From contig JAEPRB010000139.1 in the NCBI GenBank assembly GCA_016758965.1, positions 1 through 64,000 on the forward strand: DNA of 64,000 nucleotides, read 5' to 3'. This stretch comes from Circinella minor (lineage: Eukaryota; Mucoromycota; Mucoromycetes; Mucorales; Lichtheimiaceae). Position 1 is the first letter of the stretch. The number at the start of each line of letters is the position of its first letter. The translations under genes and the position numbers were made by a program. Below are positions 47,746 through 61,568 of this stretch, piece by piece. Below the pieces are notes generated by a model. That model had not been told where the DNA came from. It made no database searches and was given only the letters and a program-made list of their open reading frames with translations.

Positions 47746-49778
47746 GATTTAATTGCATGCACTACTTGGTTACTTGCCGTGGAACATGCGTAATAATGTA
47801 TATAACTAGCAATTCTTTGCTAACTAAAATATTAAAAAAATTATCATTTATAATTTTTTCAAAATAAATGTTTTTATCAGTCATTCATAATAAATATTAT
47901 TCATCGTCTACGTATTCGGGTATTATCATTGTTTTTTTTATTTCATTTGAACTGAATATATAGCATTTTCATCTCATTGAATGCCGTTTAAAGCTTAATC
48001 AACCTGCTATCTTTTTTTGTCTCTGTAATGGGACAGTTGAAACTCATAGAAATTTACTTTATTATTGGCAGACATGCGAATGTTTATGTACTACGTGTTA
48101 AACTCTACAAGTTATTCACAAAAAAAAAACAAGTATGTGCAGGTCCTCGCAAGTTCACAAATGAATCACAAGGAAACCCTTTTTCAACTTATACTGTAAA
48201 AATAATTTTACTACAAAAGGAATAAGAAATTGTGTTACTTATAAGGCCTGCAAAAAGTCTTATCTTGAAATATTTTCACGTTTTACGTATCAAATTATTT
48301 ATTTCAACTTGACAAAATAAGCAATCATACTTCAATTGGGAAGAGTCCGTGTACAGATCCCTGCTTCATACAATGTCAAATGAATCTTACTGTACTTTAA
48401 AGAGTTGCTTACCACCGACGTCGCATTATTCTTGAAGTGGTTGTTAGTTAGTAAAGAAAATAAGTAACACGTTTCAATTACTTATTTTAGTATACTTGAT
48501 ATAGAAATAATCCTGATAAAACCAGGATTATTTCAACTGGCTACGAATTCTTTTATAAAAGAAAGAGATCGGAAAAAAAAATTATTTGCCTATTTTAAAA
48601 TTTATTCTCTCACTACTTCTGCTCGTCTCGATACATTTATCAGAAATAAATAAGGTTTGTGGTACATACAACAATTCTTGCTTCTTCAAAAATTTGGGCC
48701 ATTTGGTTTTGATAGCTTTAATAATTTTTTTTATCATACAATACTTCAGAAACTTACTTGACCAACAATTTGTTGATCTGTCAATAAATACGTACTGTTT
48801 TAAACTCTTTCCACAATACGTAAAACAATAAATAAATCACTCCTCGCTGCTTTTTTATCTCTCAAAAACAGTGGTTTCCATTATGACTCCTCCACGTAGT
48901 ACTAAAATAAAGTAAAACAGTAACAATGATATTATTTAGTTTTTTTTTTATTCAATACAATGTTATTCAATCTTAAAGACATTAATTACTATACTAATAC
49001 AGTTTAATTCTTATTTGATTGTATTCACAAAACAATTATACAGCCTTAGGTATCATTGTTATTAGGCGCAAAAAACCTTATGCGTGGTCAAGGAAGAAAC
49101 CCCACCCCTTAAGACATCTTTTTCATTGAGTTGGACGGAGTAGTGAAGCAGAGGGGGCTGATTTAAACGTCGAAGCGAAGCGGTCCAGTAGAAATTATTG
49201 AAAACAGTCAATTCCTGGCTTTTACAATGTTTAGTAGAAATTCTGTTGTGCAAAAACCTATAAAAAGTTAAAAAGTACTATAGTTAGTTCTAAGAACAAA
49301 AAAGTTAAACATTTCTGTCCTACCTAGTTTCTTTTTTCACATTCATTTTTCTGGACATTTTTTTTTTTTTTGTAGTGACACACTCTCATTACTACGTACA
49401 AATTTTATTGATCTCTCATAAAAAACTACATCAATGTTATCGGATTTTTTTTCTTAGGTCATGAGCAGTATGAAAAAAACTTACAAGCTATTTATTTATA
49501 CTCAAGAATGTTTTCAGATGAGTTTTGATGTATGACAAATTACTATTCTTATTGACACAGAACAAGATTATAGCAAAGTTTGTACGTAGATAGAAGGCCG
49601 CTTTTGTGATAGTCTAGTTTATTCGTCAAACGTCTAATTATACACAGCCACTTATTTATTACTTCCAAGTAATCATAGACCATAAAGTCCCTATTTTTTT
49701 TAAAAAAAAGCTACAGTTTTTTTTTTTGTTTCTTTTTCTTACCTTTTCGTTTTGCTCTTTTATATGTTTTATCTGCCT
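47746..49778. other. Gene desert, second part
   Basis: AT-rich sequence upstream of the kelch gene. Short ORFs (48028-48225, 48586-48831, 49062-49253) show no domain, splice or start support. The 81-codon one has a hydrophobic head but begins with TTG. Confidence 0.5.
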
Positions 49779-52050
49779 ATGAAGATACATTTATGTATAT
49801 TATTGGCAGCATTTATTGGACTTGAGAAGGTTTTTGCTTCTATTCCAGTAGCTCGGTATAGTGGAGGTATACGCTACATATATTATACACGGTTTCTTTT
49901 AATTTTAGTTTCTCGTTTCTGTTGACACTAAATACATAATTATACTTATATATAAACTGGATTAGATAGTGTGCTGCTTAACAAACGGCTTTATTACTTT
50001 GGAGGACGTCCTAGCAACAATGGAAGATCTCTCGAAACTATACAAGACTTTATTCATCTCGATATATCGGAGTCTTTTAATATTAATGAAGCACAATCAA
50101 AATGGCAAGGTGTCCCAGTTACAGGCTCTCTTACAGCTGAAAAAAATTATGAATATGCTATGGGAGCCTTTCCCGAAGATAACTCCATAATAATTTATGG
50201 TGGATCTGGTAGTAATAGACTCAACGATACGATGCATTATCCAGTAATGTTGTTTAACGCAACATCCAACAGTTGGCAAAATCTACCAGAATCTCCAAGC
50301 CCAATGAAACAACCGTAAATCTTCATATTTTATTTAATTGAGTTATCCAGAATTTAAACTTTATGGAAGTACTGAAAGTGGTTCTAATGGATCTAAATAG
50401 ATACGGAGGTACATGCTCAAACGGTGGAGATAATAAAGCTTACGCTTTTGGCGGTCTGAGGTCTGTGGCCTACTACAATTATTCTTAATATTATTATTTT
50501 TGCTACTGACGACTCATAAATGTATTTCTACACGAGCTAACATGATATTTTCTAATTACTTATTTTTAATTGATAGTTATCCAGACGGTGTAGATCCAGC
50601 AAATAGTAGAAAAATGAATATCTATGATTTGAAAGTATGTATAAATCAATAAAAACCTACTGTTACTTTATTTCTCTTTTCTCAAAACTTCTATTTATTT
50701 GATTAGTCATCCATGTGGAGTTCTGGATCCCCATTACCAAGCAGCATGTATCTTCGATACTATACCCCAACCACTTTAATAGGCAAAGATCTTTATTACA
50801 TCGGAGGAATGACAATAAGTTATACAAAAACAGAAGGGCAACCAGATACCCTCAATTTCGATATTTTGATACCATTGACAGAGATATTAATTTACCATAC
50901 TGAAGATAACACATGGGAATTAAAAAACGCGACAGGTGCTGATATCCCGGAACCTAGAATCTCACATACAATTACAGCCAGTAGGTTCTATATATATGTA
51001 GGGCTAGAAAGGCATGAGTAAAAAATCTAAAAAAAAAAATTATCTCTCTTTACTAAATAATAATTGGTTAAAACCATAGAACCAAACTCCCGAGATATCA
51101 TTTTGTATGGTGGAAGAACTCAATGTATGTTTGATTAAATTATCATAAAAAAATAAAATAAAACGTTCCAATTTTGTTACTAACACGAATACATATATAA
51201 ATACCTTAGTTAATAATGTATTGCCAATTGCAGAAGGCGTTTGCTACACATTAGACACGAGTTCTATGACTTGGAAGAAGCAGGACCTTAGTGGTCAAGG
51301 TCCAGGTCCACTTCGCGGACATTCAGGTATTAGCCAAAAAAAAAAAAGATTTATAGTGCATAAAAAAACTTAAAGTTACTAACAAACTATCACATTAGCC
51401 GTTTTTGCCGATAACAGCTCATTGCTCTTTGTTATGTTTGGTGTCAATAGCGCTGATACCGTTCAAAGCAGCTTCAATGTCTTAGATACTGACGAATGGA
51501 AATGGGTTGACCAGTATAATTCACCATATCCTTCTCTAGACGACAGTGGTGCTTCCAATGATGGTTCAGTCAGTGGCGGGTCTAATAATACCGGGGCAAT
51601 CGCTGGTGCAGTTGTTGGTGGTGTAGCTGTTGTGGTACGTAGGCTGCTTTTTTTAATCATCCCGTTACGTAAAAAAAAACGGAGACTATAGATCTAATCT
51701 CAAGAACTATTTTTTCTATTTAGGCACTTGTACTTGCTTTCTGTTTATACACGCGTAAAAAGCGAAATGCTAGAAACAAGGAAAATATTCCTCATGGTGA
51801 AGCTTATGTTAAAGATATTAATAATGGATCACTGGCTGCTCGTGGTCACTTTAAACCAGAAGATGCAAGTGATGTCATTCTTAATGCAACTTTGCATCCT
51901 TTACTTCCTGCAGAAACTGCACCGCCATACCACGGTAACGTTCCTAATGAAATAGATCCACCTAAATCATTACTCGTGCAGAACATGATTAATGCTCAAA
52001 CCGGACTAAGACCACAAACTCTTCGACCTGTAAAGCCTGATGGAGAATAA
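49779..52050 (+). CDS. Kelch-repeat type I membrane protein
   Basis: Nine exons (49779-49866, 49966-50314, 50401-50460, 50577-50634, 50707-50980, 51080-51124, 51237-51326, 51399-51634, 51724-52050) give 508 aa. A signal peptide (MKIHLCILLAAFIGLEKVFA) leads to an extracellular beta-propeller. Kelch blades show paired Gly and Tyr/Trp marks: LYYFGGRP, SIIIYGGSGS...NSWQNLPESP, AYAFGGL, DLYYIGG...NTWELK, IILYGGR, SMTWKKQDLSGQGPGPLRGHS. A Ser/Gly-rich stalk, one membrane helix (AIAGAVVGGVAVVALVLAFCLY, ~385-407) and a basic stop-transfer RKKRNARNK precede a ~90-residue cytosolic tail. Fungi have families of such galactose-oxidase-like surface proteins, probably sensors or adhesins. The exon 6/7 join is the weak spot: the usual AG at 51233 gives a TAA codon, so I use the AG at 51236. 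Confidence 0.85.
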
Positions 52051-53030
52051 TATACTTTTTATATATTCAATGTACTTGTACTACATACATACACATATTA
52101 CCTATAATTATTTATACTAATTACAACAAATATCATATTATATATCTCATACGTAATAAACAATTTATACTTTGCACACAGTAACCTACATAAAATATAT
52201 ACATTCATTTATTGTTACGAAAGAATTAAAAAAAAAAATAAGTGAACAGCATTGTTACTTTCAAAGAAATTTCAAATTTCGACTGTAACCAATTTCAATA
52301 TTTAAATACGTAATAGTAGCCTCAAACACTTTGGTATAATCACACTACCTTTAATTAATTTTAGAGTGTATCATGCATTGTTATCATTATTTTTTTTCGA
52401 AAAATCAAGTGTCATATATTAATATAATTGTACTTTTGAAATTACATTTTTTATAAGATATTATGCTTTTCGATTCCTATTTTTTTTTCATTTGCTTTTT
52501 ACACTTTGGAAATAGTTGTCTACTATTCTCGTATAAAGAACATTGGATTACTGAAAAAAATAACATTGAATAATAAAAAAATTCTCTATGGAAACATAGG
52601 GTTTTTGTTCCTGTTGCTATGATACTATAAGTTGTAGCAAATTTACCGTCAATTAAAAGAGAATGTGCGACCTTGTTATATTTTGATTTTCATCCAATAA
52701 TTTACCACATGGTTCTTTTCAGATCCACTTCTCTTTTTTTTTATCTTATTTTTTTTTTGTCACACGAAAATGGAGTTCTTATCTTTACCCCACTTTTTTT
52801 TCTAGAAAAAAAAAAAAAACTTTAAATATGCTATTAAAAATACTAATAAGGACTTATATTTCATAACTTAACCCGCTTCTTAATTTGGTAACTTCCAAAA
52901 CCGTGACTTTTGTTTTTGTAACTCATTTTTGAAAGCAGGGTTGCAAATAAGAGAGATGAATCCCACCCCGATTTTATTTTCTCTTTCAAGTTGCTTTTAT
53001 ACCTTCTATTTCCTTCCACACCTTTAAACA
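52051..53030. other. Intergenic stretch, promoter of the GrpE gene
   Basis: A/T-rich, with poly-A near 52805-52818. The last 150 bases (CTTTTTATACCTTC...) are the likely GrpE promoter and leader. No gene seen. Confidence 0.5.
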
Positions 53031-53971
53031 ATGCTTTCCGTCGTCCGTAATGCTGCCGTTGCTTCTGCACGTCAATCTACTGCTCTTAATGTTTCTCGAT
53101 TAGCGGTACCTATTGGTATTCGTCGTGGTTATGCTACTGAAAATAACAATGAAGAAAAGAAGCAAGAAGAAAATGACAAGCAACAAGCCGCAGCTGAAGA
53201 AAAGAAAGAAGAAAATGACGCTGCAAAGTTGTTGTCTGAAAAGGACAAGAAAATCGCTGAACTTCAGGTAAAATAAACATTCTTATATTTATATTAGATC
53301 TATATTCCCTATTGTGTTGCCCTTCTCTTTTCTGCACCCTTCATTTCTTTCTTTCTTTCTTTTTTTTTGTTCAATAGAAAAAAAATATTACATAAGGAGA
53401 TGGAAAAAAAAATGGAATAAGGGAAAAGTGACAGACTGGGAACAAAGTCTTTGATTTTTTTTTGACATATATAAACTGTATATTATATAAATTATAGGAC
53501 GCATACATTCGTTGTTTAGCTGATCAAGAAAACCTTCGTGAACGTACTCGTAAAGAAATTGAATCTGCACGAGAATTTGCCATTCAAAAGTTTGCCAAGG
53601 ATTTATTGGACACTGTTGATATTTTGGGTATGGCATTGACTGCTGTTCCCGAAACTTTACGTTCCAAGCAAGCTGCTCTTGAATCAGAATTAGCTCAAGA
53701 TGTTGAAAAATTGGCTGATCAATTATCTAACTTATACACTGGTGTTTCTATGACTGAAACTGAATTGCTCAAGGCATTGAAACGTCATGGTGTTGAACAA
53801 GATAATCCCGAAGGTCAAGAATTTGATCCTAACAAACATCAAGCTTTGTTCCAAACTCCTATGCCTGATAAAGATGCTAACACAGTCTTTGTCGTTCAAA
53901 AGATGGGTTATACTTTGAAGGGTCGTGTCTTGCGTCCTGCTCAAGTTGGTGTTGTTGCTGATACGCAATAA
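53031..53971 (+). CDS. MGE1: Mitochondrial GrpE, nucleotide exchange factor of Hsp70
   Basis: Exons 53031-53267 and 53498-53971 give 236 aa (yeast Mge1 is 228). The presequence MLSVVRNAAVASARQSTALN ends near RRGYATE, a usual matrix-processing site. Acidic/basic coiled-coil helices follow (residues ~40-120: EEKKEENDAAKLLSEKDKKI, AYIRCLADQENLRERTRKEI). The GrpE core shows FAKDLLDTVDILGMAL, GVSMTETELLKALKRHGVE and the beta-domain end HQALFQTPMPDKDANTVFVV, KGRVLRPAQVGV. It releases ADP from mitochondrial Hsp70 during import and folding. The single intron sits inside the long helix. Confidence 0.97.
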
Positions 53972-54525
53972 AAAAAAGCGGGAACAAAAAAAAGAGAAAT
54001 TATACATTAAATAATAATATACATCCAAAGAGTATATATAACCAATCAAAAAAAAAAGAAGAATTATATTATTTACTTACAACCCCATTTTATTATCAAC
54101 AATTTCAAACAAATCAAACAAACATTTTTTTTCTTTGTACATAAAAAGTCACTCCCCACTCCTCTCTTCTTACACATATATACTTCACGTTTTCATTTCT
54201 CCCTCTTCACTTAACTCTCTTCTTCACATTATCAACTTATTTTGGAAAAAAAAATGTACCATAATAGACTAGAATTTTTGTGCTGTTTTTTTTTTTTTTT
54301 TCTTTTTAATTGATTCAGGCAATTATTATTAAAAAATTTGGAATATATAAAAACAGAATTTTGAAAAGTTTACATATTTCATTTGCATAAGGGACCAAAA
54401 AAAAAACAGGGAAAGAAAAGAGAGTTATATTACAATTCAATATATGTATATATATAAAAGAAAAATGGTATTTTGTTATGTGTACGTGTGTTTATGTTCT
54501 TTTTTTTTTGCCTGTATATATATCT
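53972..54525. other. 3' intergenic stretch between convergent GrpE and ADAM genes
   Basis: A/T-rich runs (poly-T 54285-54302). No gene seen; the 89-codon plus-strand ORF at 54444 runs antisense into the ADAM last exon. Confidence 0.5.
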
Positions 54526-57500
54526 CTATCGAGGTGACATACGTTCTTCGAAACGACGTACACGCCCAGAAATACCGCCAGTATCTTCTCCTGGTCCTGG
54601 TGAAGGTGTATTATTATTTCCATTCCAATTCTGCGCTGCATTCATTTCATAAGCTTCCCGGTTTGCTGGTGGACCGGGTGTATAGGAGGGTGGTGGTGCA
54701 GAAGGTGGCATAGTATTATATTGAGCACCGTTGTATTGACCTGGATCAACCCATTGACCTCGTTGCTGGCCTGGTTGTGGATAATAAGGTTGACTTGGTC
54801 CATAAGGTGGAGGTGCTGCCGTAGTAACATAGACAGCTCCTTTGTTGTTAACGGTGCGATATCCACCTACACCACAGCAACCGTAACATAAGCAACGGAA
54901 AATACAGAAAAGTACAAGAAGGCCTACAATAATAATGACAGGAATAGCAATCTGTTTGTTGTTCTCAATCCAATTCTTGGCATTATCACCTATTCATGTA
55001 CATATTGAAGATAATTAGAAAATTAACAGTAAAAAAAACCCCCCTTTCACTTGTAATTACTTGTCCCTCTTTCTTCCATCACTAGTTGTACAAAACTTAC
55101 CAAAGTTATCTAAACTACATTCTCCATTTTTACATGCGCCACCTACACCACAAGGTGTACCATCAATGAAAAATCCATTAAATAACAAACACGAAAAACT
55201 ACCAGGATTATCACAAATCATTTGACAAGAACCAGAAGCTGATCCACATGCTTTGCTAATATTCATATCTGAGCCACGTTGACGACATTGTTGATCACGC
55301 GACGTACATTGTCCAGAAGCACACTGTAAATGATTTCCGCAAGAATCACCATCCGTCTTAAAGCCATCCTTTGGACAATCACCAGAATCACCAGGACATT
55401 TTTCTTCTACATCACATTCAGAAACTGCTGCTCGACATACTGTATCTTTAGGACGGGGTTGACAATTTTGACAACAGAGATCTGAGCTATCACTATTAAA
55501 AACAAAAGATTACCCGATATTTAGGTATTTTTTTTTTAGTTTAAGTACAATGAAATATTGTTTCTGTCCTTCCTTTCCCATCCCTTTATTTTTCTAGCCA
55601 ATAAACATCAACTTACTCGCATTTCGCATTGTTGATGAATTTACAAGTAGATGCATCACAACAAGTACTATTATTTCCTCCAGGGTCACAATCCTCACCA
55701 TCTTCTTTGATACCGTTACCACACATTTGTAAAGTTGCAATTGTACGACTTCCAGGATCTAGATTTTACATAATCGAGTCCAAAAATAAAACAAGTAAAC
55801 AAAAAAAAAAGGTTGTCAAGTTAGATTGAAAAGACAATTCTCAAAATAGAAAGATCAGCCTCATATATATCTATATAGTCATACCTTCCAAACAAGAGCC
55901 AAGTTGAGGAAATGCTTCACAGACTTTTCCAATTGTACATGGACTGAAATCTTCAGTGGATACATTGGAAGATGGATTCATAATATATCTTCCTTGAGCA
56001 TCACATTCAGTACTACTATATGGACAACATTGACAAGATGCTCCACTACAAGGACAAGTATCTGCAGTACAATCATGGATAGCACCTAATCATACACATA
56101 TCAAACAGGGATTATTAGTTTATTGAAATAATAGATTAAATCTATAAATAAATAAAAAATACAAACCAAAGTTATGTCCAATTTCATGAGCTACAACAGT
56201 CCATTCATCACGAGCTATTATTAAAATAATAATATAAAAAAAAAAGTGCCAAGATTTTAAGTATTGAAAGGTACAAGAAAATGAAAAAAAACAGAGTCGC
56301 ATAAAAGTAAAAAATAACACTTACTGATGGATGATACTGCAGTTCCAGAAGTATAAACTTGTTGACCTCCTTGGTTACTGGATTGAACATCTGATTGACA
56401 AAGTTGATTAAGCCATGCAACACCTACTTCAACACCAGATCTATATATAAAAAAAATCAGCCAAGTTTTATCTAAATTTAAACCATTCTCTTTTTTCTTT
56501 TCTAGGCTTTCTTTTTTACTTACGCGCAGCTTGTCATGAGATGCCATAAACTAGCCCCGTCATTTTTTATAGTTCCACGCCAACGGCTAAAATCACTCAA
56601 TCGATTTGTAATAGTATATGAAGTAGAGCAAGCTTGATTCCATCTTTCATTAGATGAAGGTGATGAAGGACATGCTGCATCCTTCACTGTGATATTAATT
56701 AAACCCAATTGTACATTAAACGTACGTTCATAAACAGCGGATGCTGTATTAAAATCATTAATAATTTGTTCTCGAGCACGTTCAGGCGATTGATAGAATT
56801 GGGCATATGTACAATCCGCAGCTAATATAATAAAATAATTATGAGTTCCAAAGAATATTTATAATATCCATCTACTAAAAAGTTATTTTTTTTCTTTGTT
56901 ACCTGCTCCAATATAAGCAACTACAGAAACAAAATATATTCAGTTATTGTTAATAATCTATATTCTAAAAAATAAAATAAAAACAATAATGATAATGATA
57001 ACAATCAAAGCTTACTCTTTTTTGAACTGGGACATCCTGCTGGCGGAGCTCTTTTATGTAATGATGACAAACCGCCATCAAATCCAACCAAAGCATTAAA
57101 TTGAGATGGGTCAGCAATACCAGCTAATGGGTTGTGTGGTTGTTGTTGCTGGGTATTAGCTGAGCCCATATTATGCATGAATGCATCATGGGCAGGTGTT
57201 GCTACACCATGAATATCTGGATTATATCCACATGTTGGTATATGAGTTGTTTCTTGATCTTGTCGTTTCAATAATGATGTTGAAACTGTATCTGAATCTC
57301 TATAAATCACCATATGAGAACCTAAATGGTGCTCTTGAAGATCTGCATCATCCGATCGCTTTGCCATACGATAATTATTTGTTGCTTTAACATGATAAGT
57401 ATCTTGATGAACACGGAAAGCACCTTCAAATATAGGATAAGATTGATCATGCCTAATTATATATAAATTAAGTAGTAATAAATTAGCATTATATTAAATG

Positions 57501-58255
57501 ACAACCTTCCCTTCCCTTCTTTTTCCTCTTCTTATTATTTTATTTTGAACGGATGAGGAGGGGTTTTCTTATCAAAATAAATGTCAAATTTCTTACTTTA
57601 TATCTCTTCGAATAGTAATACGTGCCCAACCAAGAACACCTGGATCTGATTCTGCAGAATAACTATCTCGCCATAAACCTGCTTGATCTTCTTGCCAGCG
57701 ACTGCGAGAAAAAGATTCGTCAATAACATATCCTCGGTAAACACGATGCTCATGAGGTCGAACTCGTTCCTGCTTATCGCCTACTGTGATTACAGCGTTA
57801 GGGTGGAATAGTTCATCGTTAGGATGTAAATGTAAATAAAATGTTTGATTGAATGCTGGGACGGCAAGTCGTAAAATGTCGTCATGTTCTATAGCTCGAC
57901 CTTCTGTGGGTCGATAAGCGGGATTACGAGTTAAATCACGTTTTTTAAAGAAACTTTCAGGTCGTGTTGCAATGTCCAATTGAACTGATCCAAGCCCTTC
58001 AACTTTTTCTAGTTTCCGGTTATTTACACTACGGGCTATATATATATATATATATATATAGGAAGAACAATATTATTATTAATGATACTAGTATATATTT
58101 GATAACTTTTTTTTTTATGTTTCCCAAGGTTTTCTGTAAGAAAAAGACCAAAAAGACTAAATAAAAGAAAACGTACCATCGACCCATGGTAATATGAACA
58201 ATAAGGCAAGACACAACAGGTAGGCCGCTGACCTGAAATGTCGAGTTTGAGTCAT
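54526..58255 (-). CDS. Fungal ADAM-type metalloprotease (reprolysin plus disintegrin)
   Basis: Eleven exons (58177-58255, 57597-58035, 57016-57452, 56903-56920, 56524-56821, 56325-56440, 56167-56214, 55885-56085, 55617-55758, 55101-55492, 54526-54989) give 877 aa with all phases closing. Order: signal peptide (residues ~1-27, LLCLALLFILPWV), prodomain with a possible cysteine switch (HIPTCGYNP) and a Kex2-like KR site before APPAGCPSS (~305), then the reprolysin domain. The zinc site HEIGHNFGAIHD (472-483) is complete, with the metal-binding His and the Glu, and is split by an intron after HNF. A disintegrin module (MCGNGIKEDGEDCDPGG on) and Cys-rich region (to ~720) follow. A TM helix (IAIPVIIIVGLLVLFCIF, ~737-755), palmitoylation-type Cys pairs and a Pro-rich tail (APPPYGP, PPSAPPPSYTPGPP) end it. 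It should act as a sheddase at the cell surface; its substrate is unknown. Confidence 0.95.
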
Positions 58256-59908
58256 TTATATGTGACAAAAAAAACAAAAGGTGGAATATATATATAAGAA
58301 AAAAAGTTGGCGGAAAAGAAAGAAAAAAAAAAGGGCAACACCGCATTTTCTTTTTCAGTTTACCAGGTAATACATAAATCACACACACACACACACACAC
58401 CACAACAGATATAACACACAACAGACACACGATCGGAAGCAAACATAACAAAAACCAGTTGATATTCTTAATATAGAACATTTCAGCCACACATGGAACA
58501 GAAAAATAAAAATAACGGATAATCGGGGGGCCAAAGTTCTTTTTGTTATTTTTCAATGATCAACCCGAGGTGTTAACATAAAATAATATAAATGTGCATA
58601 AAACAATGAATTATTTTTTTGCCCCTGGATTTGTATTATAATTTTACTACGACATTTTAAAATTACACAAAGTAGTAGTTAGTATTTGATAGTTTTGTTA
58701 CCATTTATTTTATACTATTTTTAATTGCTGGAAAAAAAAATGGAGTCTAAAATAAAAAGGGATGTCATTCCCCGCATAAAGGTGAATTGCTTTTTTTTGT
58801 TGTTACACACGAGTTTAGACTTAAAAAGTAAAGTTTGTGTGCCAGGCCTCGGAAAAAAATCCCGTTCCTTGTCAACAAATGCTTTTTAGTTAACTGTTTG
58901 TTCATTTTTGCCAGATATCCCTTTTGTTTGTCAAATGGATCGGAATCATCAATTGAATTTTGATCCGAAACATTAATTACTTGATAATCACTAAATATCC
59001 TTTTATTAATTGTCAATGCAATGCGAAAATAATAATCAATTAACAATCCGTGTTATTCATTTTCAATTTTTCTTCCCCCTTTTTTTTTCTTTCTTTTACG
59101 TAAGTTCACCAAATCAATACATTTGGGGTAAAATAATTTGTGCATGTTTGTAGTATAATGAGATTTGAAATGGAAAAGAATATGTCGTATAATACAATAA
59201 TTACCATAGTTACTAAAATAAATTGACGATAACAATGAAAACAAAGTCATTCATGTACTTCAAATCGTTATAACCATTTAATATATCTGGTGATAAAAAA
59301 ACCATTGTCTTTATATCACAAGCGATTATAATCATGATCATGCTGAACAATAACATAAACATTCTCATAACCATGGCAATTATGGCAAGGTGTCCTGGTC
59401 CTGGAATGATTATAACCACTATACTTATTAAAAGAAAAATGATGCAATGATTCTCATGTCCTAAATAAAGTCAGATTTAAGGAACATTCTTAAAGTTGTC
59501 AACAGCCAAACTGAAAACTCCGAAACTATAACTGTTCCTATATTTCACCAAAAGTTTGGCTGAACATATTACTGTATCTGTTAGTAGTTATTTTCATAAT
59601 AATATACAGTATATATATACATATAAGTTTATAAACAGTGGCAACCTTTTATTATTATTATTTTGAAGAGAAGCAACAAATAAACGATTATTGGTAGTAT
59701 CTCTCTTGGCTCACGTTTCAAAATTTTATTTGTTCCAGCATAATCTGTAGCAACATGGTAAAATTTGTTTGTGTCGATTGATTCATCAATATTATATTTT
59801 CATTATTTGTTATTATTTATTATTATTTGTGTATGCATGAAAGTGGGGGGAGGGGGTAGTTGTGGTGATCATAGAAAAAAAAAGAGATCATTATAATTGA
59901 TAAGTACA
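58256..59908. other. Intergenic stretch, upstream of ADAM and downstream of the oxygenase
   Basis: Contains an (AC)n microsatellite near 58380-58400 and A/T-rich sequence. The 175-codon minus ORF at 58029-58556 overlaps the ADAM start exon in another frame and is a shadow. No separate gene seen. Confidence 0.5.
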
Positions 59909-61568
59909 TCAAATATAATCATAATCAAGTTCTGGGTTGGTTGCTTGTTTTTCCAAAAACGATCGTCGATAACGGTATTCAAGATATTCAGCTGATGTTG
60001 TAATTTCTGCATCTTTTGCAATTTCTTTAAAATCAGGGCGTTCTGATGGAATCAAAGGACTAGGCATATTAATAATTTTCGTATCTGGCTCAGGATGTAT
60101 AAAATATCCAATGGAATATCGATCTTTTCCATCTCGTTGATTTGGCATATCAATGACGCGATGCATTGCCGATTTCAGTAAGCCATTTGTAAACCATTCG
60201 AACATACCACCCATATTGACTAATCATTGATTAATAAAGTAAGAACTCGTCATATTAATAAATAAAGCTTAGCTATTTTTTTCATCTATATAATAAAAGT
60301 GGACTTATGCCTAAAACTTTTACTACTCTTACCCAAGATAGCATTACTACGTACAGGAACTGTTATCCATTCATCATCAGAAACTTGAACTTGAAGTCCA
60401 GGAGCGGTTTGATAAAGTAGTGTAATCATAATGTAATCTGTATGTTGACCAGCCAAAATGACATTCTTCTTGCTATCACATTCTTCTCCTTCATCTCCTG
60501 GTTTTCTGTTTGGGTAACGTAATAAGCGCAAGACACTTGTTGATCCATTTGTTTCATATTGATGAGTTGAACTCAGCCAATCATTAGCACCTGTCTTTTC
60601 ATTAAGTGGAAGCTACATTGTGTGTTATTATTAATAGCATTATTAATAAATAGTAACTGCATCTCTTTTTTTTCAAAACTTAAAAAACAGCTACAAAAAA
60701 TACCTTTAATGCAAAAGCAAGCAGGTCTAACACTTGAAGTGCAGTTGCATGCATTCCCTACATGAATAATATCACTTTGAATACAATAACGTCTAATATA
60801 TATAATACTATTCCTTTTGTTTTCTCAAATAAATTACTCAATTATACCAGGGTCACGCATTTATTAAACATCATACCTTTGAAAAGGCTTCAAGGTCAGT
60901 TCGATTCTCTTGGAATAAGGATGGAAAATGATCAATATTTTTTTTACTTGTTAATGTTTCCATGTCGAATGATCTGGTGATGTTTTTAATTATGTTAATA
61001 TTACGTATCTTTTTTTTGGATGGGGGGGAATAAAACATGAACTAATCATTTGAAGGCCCCATAGTACTTACTCTTTATAATCACCCTTCTTTTGAATCTT
61101 CGGATCAAGTCTATATATATAAAGATTATTCATAGCATCAGTTAATATTTATATATTGTACTACTTGGCGAAAACTTTTCACATTTATATATTCTATACC
61201 TTTGAGCATAAAGTCCTAGATATCCTTCAATTTTTCCTTTGGCAGTATCTTGTTTGCACTTAATTTTTTCTTCAACAGGTAGTCTAAAATATTCCTTACT
61301 CTTAAATAAAAAACACATTATTTATTAGCCAATTAAATAGACAAGTTTCTTTTTTTATTATCCACGTTAATCAAATGAAGTAAAAAAAAAAAGGAAGGTG
61401 ATTTACCAATTCAAAAGCTCGATTAACCTCTGCCGACGAAGGCGTGGATGCGTTGATAATATGAAAAAACCCTATATTCTTACATGCCTCAAGAACTTGT
61501 TCAGCTATTTCTTCATATCGATTAGAAAAATCAGTAAAATCAACAACTGGAATACTGTGAACAGTCAT
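59909..61568 (-). CDS. 2-oxoglutarate/Fe(II)-dependent oxygenase (IPNS-like)
   Basis: Seven exons (61407-61568, 61200-61300, 61072-61110, 60877-60973, 60704-60757, 60333-60612, 59909-60219) give 347 aa, phases closing. The N-terminal DIOX_N region starts MTVHSIPVVDFTDFS (IPVVDF is typical) and has GFFHIINASTP. The double-stranded beta helix carries the iron ligands His208 and Asp210 (GQHTDY) and His264 (SAMHRVI), and the 2-oxoglutarate-binding R-x-S at Arg278/Ser280 (DRYSIGYF). This is the isopenicillin-N-synthase-like or gibberellin-oxidase-like non-haem iron superfamily, common in fungal secondary and purine metabolism. The substrate cannot be assigned and no biosynthetic partner genes lie nearby. 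Exon 4 must be read through a GTAAAA at 60947; splicing there would leave no room for an intron. Confidence 0.93.

Noticed and set aside
47499..47752. HSTTQPLN repeat proteins
   Set aside because: Open in several frames only because the 8-mer satellite has no stop codon.
58029..58556. 175-codon minus ORF upstream of ADAM
   Set aside because: Covers the ADAM start exon in another frame; Val/Cys run comes from an (AC)n microsatellite.
60901..60960. Intron inside oxygenase exon 4 at GTAAAA
   Set aside because: No acceptor within reach, and the frame is open and family-like through it.
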